Assembly: GCF_024172095.1 (NCBI RefSeq)
Contig: NZ_JAMZDX010000009.1
Location: 310,001-374,000 of the forward strand
Direction: 5' to 3'
Length of the DNA stretch: 64,000 nt
From: Kitasatospora cinereorecta
Lineage (GTDB): Bacteria; Actinomycetota; Actinomycetes; Streptomycetales; Streptomycetaceae
Within the stretch, counting starts at the first letter, position 1. The number at the start of each line of letters is the position of its first letter. The position numbers and the translations under genes were made by a program. The notes beneath the pieces were generated by a model. It saw only the letters and a program-made list of their open reading frames with translations. It was not told the origin of the DNA and ran no database searches. Shown here piece after piece: positions 52,227 to 60,249 of this stretch.

Positions 52227-53051
52227 GAAGCCATTGCCATACAGGTCGAGGCACCTGCCGATCGAACGGACACCTTTCCGGTGCCCCGGTCCGTTGGGTG
52301 CAGCTGGCGGTCGCCGACCGTCACCGATGCCTTCTCGTACGCCTCGCTGCTCTCTCGTCCGGTGTCCAGAACCGCTGCTCAGCCGCGCGGACCACCCGAG
52401 GAAAGCATTCGGATCGAGCGGCCTTCGAACGAGGGATCTACCGAACGTTCGGCTGGTGGCGTGGTAGCGCTCCGTCGATTTGGCATGTACTGTGCGTGTC
52501 GGTGAGTGCGCAAACGAGCGGGCCGCCTTTGCTCTCCGTGGGGGGAGTGCTGGGGCGGCCCGGTGCCTTGCCTGGGCCCGGCCGTGCACTCCGTGGGGGG
52601 AGTGCCGGTTGGGCCTTTCTCACTGCCTCTGTTCTACCCGCTGGTATCTGGATCCATACCGCGCGCGACGTTCGAGTGTTGTCGCCTGGAGTATCCGGAT
52701 GTGGCGCCGCGTCAGACCCCCGCTGTCGGCTCCACGAACCTGCACGCACCGGGATGTGGCCCGGGAGCCCTCCTCGGTTGACGGCGGCGGGGCAGCCCCT
52801 TCCCGCGCCCAGCCCGAGCCGGCCCGAGGGGCCGGTCACCTCCAGCACCAACGCGGCCCCCGGCCACGGCGTCGGGGAGACCAGCGCGCAGCGGTGCCGC
52901 CGCAGCCGCGCCGCGAGGCGCTGCGCCAGGTGCGGGGTGAGCGTGCCGTCTGCCGGCGGGGTAGTGGAGTCCCGACGGGTTCGTGGTTGGGCCTGGGGCA
53001 GGGTAGGTCAGCATTTCAGCAGGTAGATGGCGTGTATGGGACTTTCACTCG
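52227..53051. other. No convincing gene; contains a repeated hairpin
   Basis: About 820 bases between the fragment and the recombinase gene. All frames are Arg/Pro/Ser-rich GC artefacts. It holds the two hairpin repeats described separately and, at 53064-53076, cgcgtataaactc, a TATA-like spot that could be the recombinase promoter. This may include the left end of the mobile element. Confidence 0.4.
52531..52605. repeat. Two palindromic repeats, 55 bases apart
   Basis: CTCCGTGGGGGGAGTGC occurs at 52534-52550 and 52589-52605. The second copy is a perfect hairpin (GCACTCC/GGAGTGC, 52586-52605, 6-base loop); the first has one mismatch (GCTCTCC). Only two copies are present, so this is not a CRISPR array. 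It could be recombinase-binding sites or an RNA element. Confidence 0.55.
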
Positions 53052-54293
53052 TTGGTGTGGGATTCGCGTATAAACTCACAGATTCCAGGAGTTACTGCCC
53101 TAATCTGCGGATCTGTGGAGGATTCCGGTACTCGGCGGCTGGCGTTGGTCAGTGCCAGTCCTGCCCCAGATGGGCCAGGGCTCATCGGTGACGGTCTGGT
53201 CGAGCCTGGTCTTGCCGATGTTGTGACGCTTCAGCGGCGGGCCGCGGCCGGGGTGTCGGCGGACGACGAGCAGGCGTTCTTCGTGGACACGATGGCGGAG
53301 TACTGCTGGGCCCGGGATGTCGCGGGTTTGGCGCCGTCAACGCTGGAGCGGTTGCTGCGTCCGGTCGAGGAGGTCTGCGGGTTCTATGACCTCGTGCCGT
53401 GGCACCTGACACCGCGCCATCTGGACCTGTACTTCTCGGGTGCCGGGAAGCGTGCGGCGTCGACCGTGCGTGGCAAGGTCTCGACGATCGACGCGTACTT
53501 CGCCTTTCTGGAACAGCGGTACGCCGGGGAGATCGCCCGGAGGTTCGGTGTGGCGGTCGAGTCGCCGGTCGACCCGTTCAACCGGCCGCGGCACCGCGGG
53601 GACTTCGGACTGCGGATCCCGCCGTCGCGGCGGGCGGTGCAGGAGTTCTTCGCGTCGTGGCGCCAGGCCCTGCCCGGCGCGCGGAAGTGGCCGGTTGCGG
53701 CGCGCGACTACGTGATGGCGAAGCTCGCCTACATCTCGGGGGTTCGGGCGGCGGAGCTGTGCGGGGTGCGGATCGGGGACGTGCACTGGGAGCTGGGCCA
53801 GTGGGGCCGGTTCGTGGTGAAGGGCAAGGGTGCGCACGGGTCGGGGCCCCGGGAACGGGAGGCGTACCTGTTCGCGGAGGGCCGGGAGCTGCTGTGGTGG
53901 TACGTGGAGGAGGTACGCGGGGAGTTCTGCGACGACCCGCTCGACCCCCTCGCACCGCTGTTCCCGTCCGAGCGAATGCCGACGGCGGTGGCGGCGCTGA
54001 ACGTTGCGGTGGCGCCGGCACTCGGCCCGGACGCCTTCCGCCGGGCGTTGAAGAACGCGGCCCAGCTGCACCTGCACGGTCCGGTGCGGGAGCTGTTCCC
54101 GCATCTTCTGCGGCACGCGTGCGCGACCCACAACTACGAGGCGGGGATGCCGTTGTGGGATGTGCAGCGGATTCTCGGACATGTCTGGGCCAGTACCACG
54201 GTTCGTTACGTGTCGTCGGTGAAGGCCGACCCGGAGACGACGAGCCTGGAGTCCTCGCGCCGGGCGGTGCGGCGGTTGAGCGGAGAGGTGTGA
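53052..54293 (+). CDS. Tyrosine recombinase (site-specific integrase)
   Basis: 413 residues from GTG 53052; GTG 53115 is a possible later start and neither has a good ribosome-binding site. An N-terminal SAM-like core-binding domain (about 75-185; FFVDTMAEYCWARDVAGLAP) precedes the catalytic domain. That domain has YISGVRAAELCGVRIGDV (Arg I, about 232), VVKGKGAHGSG (Lys), LFPHLLRHACATHNYEAG (His-x-x-Arg) and VQRILGHVWASTTVRYVS (His and the nucleophile Tyr). All six catalytic residues are present, so it should be active. Overlaps the next gene by GTGA, beginning a three-gene unit with two further genes of likely mobile-element function. Confidence 0.9.
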   Translation: MVWDSRINSQIPGVTALICGSVEDSGTRRLALVSASPAPDGPGLIGDGLVEPGLADVVTLQRRAAAGVSADDEQAFFVDTMAEYCWARDVAGLAPSTLERLLRPVEEVCGFYDLVPWHLTPRHLDLYFSGAGKRAASTVRGKVSTIDAYFAFLEQRYAGEIARRFGVAVESPVDPFNRPRHRGDFGLRIPPSRRAVQEFFASWRQALPGARKWPVAARDYVMAKLAYISGVRAAELCGVRIGDVHWELGQWGRFVVKGKGAHGSGPREREAYLFAEGRELLWWYVEEVRGEFCDDPLDPLAPLFPSERMPTAVAALNVAVAPALGPDAFRRALKNAAQLHLHGPVRELFPHLLRHACATHNYEAGMPLWDVQRILGHVWASTTVRYVSSVKADPETTSLESSRRAVRRLSGEV

Positions 54294-54619
54294 CGGTGAA
54301 GTGGAATCTGCGCTGGGTGGCGGCCCAGCGGGACATCTGGCGGCCGACCCAGCTGCTGGTGGCGTTCCAGGAGGTGGGCTTCAACCCGTCGCTGAGCAAG
54401 GTCGCGGCGCTGTGGAGCGGGAAGCCGGTCACCGTGCGCCTGGACGACCTGGACCTGATCTGCGCGGCGCTCGGGTGCACGGTGGCGGACCTGATGGTCG
54501 CCGAACCCGCGGCGGCGCCGGCCGCGAAGCCCGAGGCCCCGGCGCGGGCCGCGGGGGCAGGTGCCGCCGGACCGGTGCCGAGGGCCGTGGGCGGTCGGCG
54601 TTCGCTGCCGCCGAACTAG
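54290..54619 (+). CDS. Small Cro/C1-type HTH protein of recombinase unit
   Basis: 109 residues from GTG 54290, translationally coupled to the recombinase (GTGA). NLRWVAAQRDIWRPTQLLVA and SLSKVAALWSGKPVTVRLDD form a degenerate Xre-like fold; LICAALGCTVADLMVAEP is the typical fifth helix of small Cro/C1 regulators. A Pro/Ala tail follows. It could regulate the unit or act as an accessory factor for recombination, as TnpC does in Tn554 (analogy, not homology). The next gene starts 10 bases after the stop. Confidence 0.8.
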   Translation: MTVKWNLRWVAAQRDIWRPTQLLVAFQEVGFNPSLSKVAALWSGKPVTVRLDDLDLICAALGCTVADLMVAEPAAAPAAKPEAPARAAGAGAAGPVPRAVGGRRSLPPN

Positions 54620-54629
54620 GGAGCCGTCG

Positions 54630-56981
54630 GTGGGAGGGTTCACGTCGACGCTGGTCGACACGTGTGTGCGGTGTGGTGGCTGGGGGCTGGTGCGGGCCAG
54701 CGGGATCTGCCTGCCGTGTGGGTTCTGGCGGCCGACAAAGCGCTCGGTCGGGCGGTGCTGCCGGTGCCGTCACGCCGAGGAGACGCGGCTGAACATGGAC
54801 GGGGTGTGCAGGCTGTGCTCGTTGGAGGCGAGGTTACATCCGGACAGTGACTGGGTGGCGGCGTTCCGCGCGGGTCGGCCGCTTCCGGTGCGGCACCTGC
54901 AGCTGTCCCTGGTAGTGCCACCAGGAACGGTGCTCGCCCGTACTCCGCCGCTCAGTCACCGAAACGCCTCGGCCTACTCCAGGGACTCCTGGGGCCAGCC
55001 GCCGGCGGACGACCCGAGGGTCTGCACCCCGCAGATCACCGGCCAGCTGCCCCTGCCCCTGGCGCGGATGCGCCGGGTCTTCCTGTATCCGCACGCGAAC
55101 CGGATCGCTGGCCGTGACCTTCCCGGCGCTGAACTGGTGGAGCGGATCGCCCGCGAGCTGCACGCTGAACTCGGCAAGGGCGACTTCTGGAAGGTGACGG
55201 TCATTCGCCACGCCCGTCTGGCCCTGGCCACCCGCGAGGCTGGCGAGGACCTGGTTGATGTCCGCGTGCTGCCCGACCTGCCCGACCTGAGCGCCGCCGT
55301 CGCCCAGGTGCTTGACCGGGCCGGGCTCCTCACCCGCCGAATCGGCGTCACCGCGCCTCGCTATCGTCCCTACGCAGAGGGTCGTGTCGTTCCGCACCGG
55401 GTGCTGCGCAAGACCAGCTGCCGGATCTGCCTGGCGTGGGGCGGCGACCACCGGCCTGTGTGCGACCGCTGCCAGCACTGGCGGCGCAAGTTCCCCGCTG
55501 GCCGCTGTGAGCGGTGCCATCGCGACGGCCTCCCGTTGAAGGACGGTCACTGCCGCTTGTGCCACGTGGTTCTGGCCGAACACCACGGCGACGGCGAGCC
55601 CGTCGATCAGCTCTGGTTCGGCGGACCGAACATGCCCGCCCTGTGGCTCCCCGCCTCACAGCTCCGCCCGCAGGACAGGAAGACCGGCCGCAGAGAGGCC
55701 AAACGGCGAGCCGAACGCGCCCGCCGCCAGATGACGCCCCCGTCCCCACACCTGGTCGACCCGGATCAGGACGAACTGTTCCCGCCGCCGCCGCGCGACT
55801 GGGCCCGCGTCAAGGACCGCCCGCTGCCCGCCCTCACCTCCGAGGCCGAGCGGCTGGTCGAGGATTACCTGGTGTACGGCCGCGAGCGGAACTGGTGGCC
55901 CTCCGGCCACGACCACCACGACGTGCAGACCCTGCGCCTGGTCGTCGCGCACCTCGGCGCCCTCGCGCCACTCCACGAGGTGGACATCCGCTCCGCCGCC
56001 GACCTCAAACGTGCCTGGCACGCCCGACGCACCCTGTACTTCCTCGCCGAACGAGGCCTGCTCACCCGCGCCCCAGGAACCGGCCGCGACCGCGACGAAA
56101 TCGCCGTCGACCGGCTTACCGGACAGGTCCCCTCCGCGTTCCGGGACGACGTCCACTGCTGGACGCAAGTCCTGCGCGGCGCGGGCCGCTGGCCCTCGCC
56201 CGCCCTGCCCTGGACGACCATCCGCGGCTACCTCACCAGCGCCCTGCCGACCCTGACCATCCTCGCCACTACACACACCTCGCTGCGGGAGATCACCCCC
56301 GACCACCTCAGCGAGGCGATCGGCGCCCTACCCGAACACCGCGCCCGCACCGTGCAGCCCGCCATGCGCTCCCTGTTCCGAGCGCTCAAACGCGAACGGC
56401 GCGTCTTCCGCGACCCGGCCCGTACCCTCACCCTCCCGATGCCGCAACGCCTGCCCCGTCCGCTGCCCGCCGACCGCCTCGCCGGACTGCTGGAACGCGC
56501 CGCGACCCCGACCGCGAAGACCGTCCTCGCCCTCACCGCGATCCACGCAGTCGGATCCGAACAGATCCGCCACGCCCGCCTCGACCACCTCGACCTCGCC
56601 GGCGGCCGCCTCCACCTCCACCACGGAGGCCCCCGCCGGACCGTGATCCTCGACGAACTCACCCTCACCCTCATCCGGCAAATGCTCCACGAGCGCCACC
56701 ACCGCTGGCCGCTCTGCCCCAACCCCCACCTGATCGTCAGCCAGATCACCGCCGCCGACCCCACCGGCCCACCCGCCTGCTCAGGCTTCTTCTACGACCT
56801 CTACACCGCCACAGGCACCCCTGCCGGGCGCCTGCGCCGCGACCGCGTTCTCGACGAGGCACACCACACCGCGGACCCCGTCCACCTCATGCGCATGTTC
56901 GGGATCTCCGTGGCTACTGCCGTCGCCTACACTCGCGCTGCCCATCCCGAACGCTTCGGGGCCGACCCCGCACAGCCGTAG
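54630..56981 (+). CDS. Zinc-knuckle protein with degenerate tyrosine-recombinase-like C-terminus
   Basis: 783 residues from GTG 54630 (AGGGAG upstream). The N-terminal 320 residues carry several Cys pairs: CVRCGGWG/CLPC, CCRC/CRLC, CRICLAWGGDHRPVCDRC and CERC...CRLC, i.e. three to four zinc ribbons. From about 400 a recombinase-like layout follows: an N-terminal helical domain, then TVLALTAIHAVGSEQIRHAR and PVHLMRMFGISVATAVAYTR. In those, the Arg I site reads VGS and the Gly-His of the last motif reads Gly-Ile, while the Tyr is kept. It is therefore probably not an independent recombinase but a DNA-binding partner of the integrase (inference). Confidence 0.8.
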   Translation: MGGFTSTLVDTCVRCGGWGLVRASGICLPCGFWRPTKRSVGRCCRCRHAEETRLNMDGVCRLCSLEARLHPDSDWVAAFRAGRPLPVRHLQLSLVVPPGTVLARTPPLSHRNASAYSRDSWGQPPADDPRVCTPQITGQLPLPLARMRRVFLYPHANRIAGRDLPGAELVERIARELHAELGKGDFWKVTVIRHARLALATREAGEDLVDVRVLPDLPDLSAAVAQVLDRAGLLTRRIGVTAPRYRPYAEGRVVPHRVLRKTSCRICLAWGGDHRPVCDRCQHWRRKFPAGRCERCHRDGLPLKDGHCRLCHVVLAEHHGDGEPVDQLWFGGPNMPALWLPASQLRPQDRKTGRREAKRRAERARRQMTPPSPHLVDPDQDELFPPPPRDWARVKDRPLPALTSEAERLVEDYLVYGRERNWWPSGHDHHDVQTLRLVVAHLGALAPLHEVDIRSAADLKRAWHARRTLYFLAERGLLTRAPGTGRDRDEIAVDRLTGQVPSAFRDDVHCWTQVLRGAGRWPSPALPWTTIRGYLTSALPTLTILATTHTSLREITPDHLSEAIGALPEHRARTVQPAMRSLFRALKRERRVFRDPARTLTLPMPQRLPRPLPADRLAGLLERAATPTAKTVLALTAIHAVGSEQIRHARLDHLDLAGGRLHLHHGGPRRTVILDELTLTLIRQMLHERHHRWPLCPNPHLIVSQITAADPTGPPACSGFFYDLYTATGTPAGRLRRDRVLDEAHHTADPVHLMRMFGISVATAVAYTRAAHPERFGADPAQP

Positions 56982-57015
56982 CCGCTGTGGCGGATGCTGG
57001 GCGACGAGTAGTTCC

Positions 57016-57135
57016 AAAGTCGGTCGGTGAGCGGGTGATAGGTCGGCCAGTGGTCCGGTTGTGCCAGATCGCGCAGGTCATCGCCAATAGCCGCTGGCCG
57101 ACGCGTGCACCGACACCCTCGATGGCGCCATGATC
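57016..57135 (-). pseudogene. Transposase C-terminal remnant (IS982/IS5-like)
   Basis: Minus strand reads VGQRLLAMTCAIWHNRTTGRP then ITRS, matching the RLLALTAAIWHN..TG.P..RSL ending I know from streptomycete IS982/IS5-like transposases. Only the last ~40 residues remain and the upstream part is unrelated. It marks old IS activity at the right edge of the recombinase unit. Confidence 0.55.
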
Positions 57136-57191
57136 GGCGCGGCCTTCCGGCCGCAGCCCAGGACAATCCTGTGGTTGCCGATGGCGAGCCC

Positions 57192-57674
57192 TCATCCGTC
57201 AAATTCGGCCGATCTTTCGATCAGGTCGGACAGCCATTTTGGAGGGCTCTCGATCTGCCTGATGAAGTTATGAAATCTAGCCCTGTCGCTGTCGAGCAGA
57301 TTGAGGATCGTCACCTCCGCTCTCGATGGCGCCGCGGCGTCTCTGTACAGTTGCCAAAGTCCCGTGCGTGCAGCGTTCGCGCACGCGGCGTCGAGTTCTT
57401 CGTCTTCCCCGCACAGGCATCGCCAGATGGTGTTCAGAAGCTCGTGGCGCGCTGCAGGCTGGAGCTCCTCACCCAAGGCGGCCACCATCACCGAGACGGC
57501 GACCGGCGTGACCTCGAAAAGAAGTGGCGCGCGTTCAACATGCCCAGAAAGGCTGGGTAGAAAATAACTATCCGAGGTTGCCGAGATTATCGTTCGCAAA
57601 AAATTGGCCAGATGCCCCGCCGGGCGGCCACACCCGCAAGTATATGAGTTCCAGTCGATTCGGTCGATTTCCAT
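57192..57674 (-). CDS. Hypothetical protein in lower-GC DNA
   Basis: 160 residues from ATG 57674. MEIDRIDWNSYTCGCGRPAG has a CxC pair; the rest is helical with regular hydrophobic spacing (VTPVAVSVMVAALGEELQPA, HELLNTIWRCLCGEDEELDA, SPPKWLSDLIERSAEFDG). Codon use is clearly less GC-biased than in neighbouring genes, suggesting recent acquisition. No ribosome-binding site is obvious. Its 5' side lies 76 bases from the IS1380 element, whose insertion may have separated it from its promoter. Function unknown. Confidence 0.6.
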   Translation of the reverse strand: MEIDRIDWNSYTCGCGRPAGHLANFLRTIISATSDSYFLPSLSGHVERAPLLFEVTPVAVSVMVAALGEELQPAARHELLNTIWRCLCGEDEELDAACANAARTGLWQLYRDAAAPSRAEVTILNLLDSDRARFHNFIRQIESPPKWLSDLIERSAEFDG

Positions 57675-57749
57675 CAGTGACAGTCTCAATTAATCCGCCT
57701 TGGTAATCGATGTCGCTGCCGCATGCCGACAAATCGCAAGGGAGCTTAG

Positions 57750-59419
57750 CCTCGATCTTGCATGACGGCTCGTCAGCTCGGCTGGCGGGCCGTTTCTGCT
57801 TGTCCGAGCCGGGTCTTCTGCCTGTAGGAATGCCGAGGGCCCGACTGGCGCGTCGGGTGGGCGCCGGGTTCCACGACTCCGGAAGTACCGCTGCTCGTTG
57901 GGATGGGGCGATGTCGCTGGTCAGCCAGGGTCCGGCAGGGTGTGCAGGCGGGCGAACGCGCTGGTGATCGTGCCGGTCCAGGGCCAGTGGCGGGCCAGGC
58001 GGAGGTAGCTGCGGCGGCCGGTGGTGACGAGCTGGGCGGCGGCGGAGAACAACCGCAGCCGCATGCGCTTGGGCTCCCACCGACGAACGTCGCCTGCCAG
58101 CGCGAGCATGGGCATCCAGGCGAGCAGGTCGAGCGCGAGCTGGACGATCTCCAGCCAGACCTGGTTCTGGGCGGCATCGTGGAGGGGCAGGTTGCGCAGG
58201 CCGGTGTCGCGGGCGGCGCGGATGCGGTCCTCGGCCCGGGCCCGCCGGCGGTGCCGCAGCTCCAACCGCGCGATTGGGACGCCCGTGGTGTTGGTGGCGA
58301 AGCAGGTCAGGCGCATGCCATCGGCGTCGGTGAAGCGCAACTGGGCGCCGGGGTGGGGCCGTTCCTTGCGGACGATCAGCCGCATCCCCTTCGGCCAGCC
58401 CGTGAGGACGTCGCCGGCGAGTTCGGCGACCCAGGCGCCGTCACGGACCTTGCCGCCGGGTTCAACGGCCGGCGTCCAGGCCGGGGCCGGGATCTTCAGC
58501 ACGGCCTGGTGAACGGCGTCGGTGATGGTCATCCCGACCGAGAAGGACAGCCATCGGCCGCGTGCGGTGAGCCAGTCGAGGAAGTCGTGGGTGCCGCCGG
58601 CGGAGTCGGTGCGGATCAGGGTCCGGCGCCCGCGCCGGTATTTCTTCGGCAGCTGGGCCAAAGCCAGGCGGGCCGCTTCGATGTGGTCGGCGGCCGTGTT
58701 GCTGCCCGCGTTCCCCGGCCGCAGCAGCCCGGCGACCGGTTCCCCGGAGCCCTCGCGGCCGTGGTCGACGAACGCGAACAGCGGGTGATGGCCGAACGTC
58801 TTCTTCCAGGTCTTGGCCGCGTCCTGCTTCTCTGAGTGCGCGAGGACCAGCACTCCGTCGATGTCCACGACCACCTCGCCACCCGCGTCCGGGGCCGCCT
58901 CGCCCGCCAACCGCCAGACCCGCTCGCGGACTTCGGCCCGCGCCCGCCGGATCGCCGCCAGTGGACGGGATCCGGCCGCGGCGAGGGTGTCGACCAGGCG
59001 GGAGACTGTCGGGTCGGAGGCCACCGGTCCGAACACCGGGGGCTCGGCCCGCAGCATCGCGACATCGGCCAGGCAGTCCCCGCCAAGCGCCACCGCGAGC
59101 GCGAGGTCCAGCAGGATCTTGCCCGGGTCGTGGACCGCCCGGGCCTTGCGCCACGGCGCCAGTGCCGCCGATATCGCCGTGTCCAGCCCTGCCTTGCGGG
59201 CGGTCTCGACCAGAAGCACAGCGCCGGACTGCGAGACCACCCCGCGACCACCGCCCTCGACGCGGACACGCGGGTATGACCCGATACGCTTACTCACCTG
59301 GGAAGTGCCTCCGACGGGCGCGGGAACAAGGGCCTAGACAATCCTTATTCTCGCTGGTCAGAGGCACTTTCTGCTTTGCTGACCACCTGCCGGACAGTCA
59401 GCTTCGTGAAAGCGCGAGG
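57750..59419 (-). mobile_element. Complete IS1380-family insertion sequence
   Basis: 1670 bp. Left end CCTCGATCTTGCATGACGG and right end (minus strand) CCTCGCGCTTTCACGAAGC are imperfect terminal inverted repeats. TTAG occurs directly outside both ends (57746-57749 and 59420-59423), a four-base target duplication as expected for this family. Inside is one intact transposase gene. The left end recurs almost unchanged at 62966 in the second copy, confirming the boundary. Confidence 0.85.
57921..59297 (-). CDS. IS1380-family transposase
   Basis: 458 residues from ATG 59297, intact. DDE transposase: VVVDIDGVLVLAHSEKQDA contains the first Asp, TLIRTDSAGGTHDFLDWL the second, and the IRAARDTGLRNLPLHD region with QNQVWLEIVQLALDLLAWM carries the conserved Glu near the C-terminus, all characteristic of IS1380/DDE_Tnp_1-type enzymes. 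Length fits the family. No ribosome-binding site was assigned. It could still mobilise this copy and, in trans, the damaged copy at 62.97 kb. Confidence 0.9.
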   Translation of the reverse strand: MSKRIGSYPRVRVEGGGRGVVSQSGAVLLVETARKAGLDTAISAALAPWRKARAVHDPGKILLDLALAVALGGDCLADVAMLRAEPPVFGPVASDPTVSRLVDTLAAAGSRPLAAIRRARAEVRERVWRLAGEAAPDAGGEVVVDIDGVLVLAHSEKQDAAKTWKKTFGHHPLFAFVDHGREGSGEPVAGLLRPGNAGSNTAADHIEAARLALAQLPKKYRRGRRTLIRTDSAGGTHDFLDWLTARGRWLSFSVGMTITDAVHQAVLKIPAPAWTPAVEPGGKVRDGAWVAELAGDVLTGWPKGMRLIVRKERPHPGAQLRFTDADGMRLTCFATNTTGVPIARLELRHRRRARAEDRIRAARDTGLRNLPLHDAAQNQVWLEIVQLALDLLAWMPMLALAGDVRRWEPKRMRLRLFSAAAQLVTTGRRSYLRLARHWPWTGTITSAFARLHTLPDPG

Positions 59420-59575
59420 TTAGAGCAGATCGGCCGTCGACCTGTAACCGCGGCATGGTGACGCCTCGTCACCACAGCGGGCCGACCAAGCAGCGGACCC
59501 GATCAACCATGACAGCGCCCGCAACCGGCTGGTCCTCGGCCCCGCCTACTGGGACTGGCCCTCCGGTTCGACGTG

Positions 59576-60169
59576 ATGGTGGCACGAGAATCTGCGAACC
59601 TGTCGGCTTCCGTCGAGGACTACCTCGACCTCCTCGGCGCCCGCTGCCGCGACCTCCCCCAACTGCGCTCCACCTTCGCCGAGCTCCTCATCAACTGCGC
59701 CGCCGACCAGGAACCCTTCGAACTCGACGAGCAGTACCGCGTCCAGCGCTTGCTGGAACGCCTGGCCACCCCCGTCCCGGCGGGCCACTGCCCGGTCTGT
59801 GCCCAGGCGATGCCGCCGGCCTCCATCGGCCGCGCCCGCCGGTACTGCACCGACTGGTGCGGCGACCTGGTCCCCAAGGCGTGCATCCCCGGCGACCCGC
59901 AGACCCTGGGCGCCGAGAAGTTCGCCGCGCTCGGCAACCTGCGCTCCCACCTGGCCGAGGGCACCACCGGCACGCCGCTGCCGCTACCAGCCGTCCATCA
60001 CCCGGACGTCGCCGGAGATGGCGAAGCGGCGGCAGGCGAGGATCTCGGCGGTGGTGACCCGCCGCCTCCGCCCCCGCCGCCCCACTTGATGGCGGAGATC
60101 AGTCAGCCGGCGGCGAAGGGCACGGGGATGTCGTACTGGTGGCGGGCCTGGTGGGCGATCAGGCCGTAG
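59576..60169 (+). CDS. Hypothetical protein, 3' part doubtful
   Basis: 197 residues from ATG 59576. The first ~140 residues are coherent: ESANLSASVEDYLDLLGARC, RSTFAELLINCAADQEPFEL, then a zinc-finger-like segment CPVCAQAMPPASIGRARRYC with a following WC. After about 59985 the frame becomes Gly then Pro-rich (eight prolines), suggesting that the real end was lost and the frame reads into unrelated DNA. The minus strand of 60000-60180 also shows protein-like debris. Function unknown. Confidence 0.5.
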   Translation: MVARESANLSASVEDYLDLLGARCRDLPQLRSTFAELLINCAADQEPFELDEQYRVQRLLERLATPVPAGHCPVCAQAMPPASIGRARRYCTDWCGDLVPKACIPGDPQTLGAEKFAALGNLRSHLAEGTTGTPLPLPAVHHPDVAGDGEAAAGEDLGGGDPPPPPPPPHLMAEISQPAAKGTGMSYWWRAWWAIRP

Positions 60170-60249
60170 GTAGCCTCCGAGACCTCCACCGGCTGAGTCC
60201 CGGGTCTGTTGCCAGACCCGGGACCCCGGAGCACTGCCTCAGAGCGCGA

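Noticed and set aside
52531..52605. Possible CRISPR remnant
   Set aside because: Only two short palindromes, 55-base period, no further units and no cas gene in the window.
60000..60180. Minus-strand text such as EATYGLIAHQARHQYDIPVPF
   Set aside because: Protein-like but interrupted by stops and without a start; probably debris opposite the doubtful end of the 59.6-kb gene.
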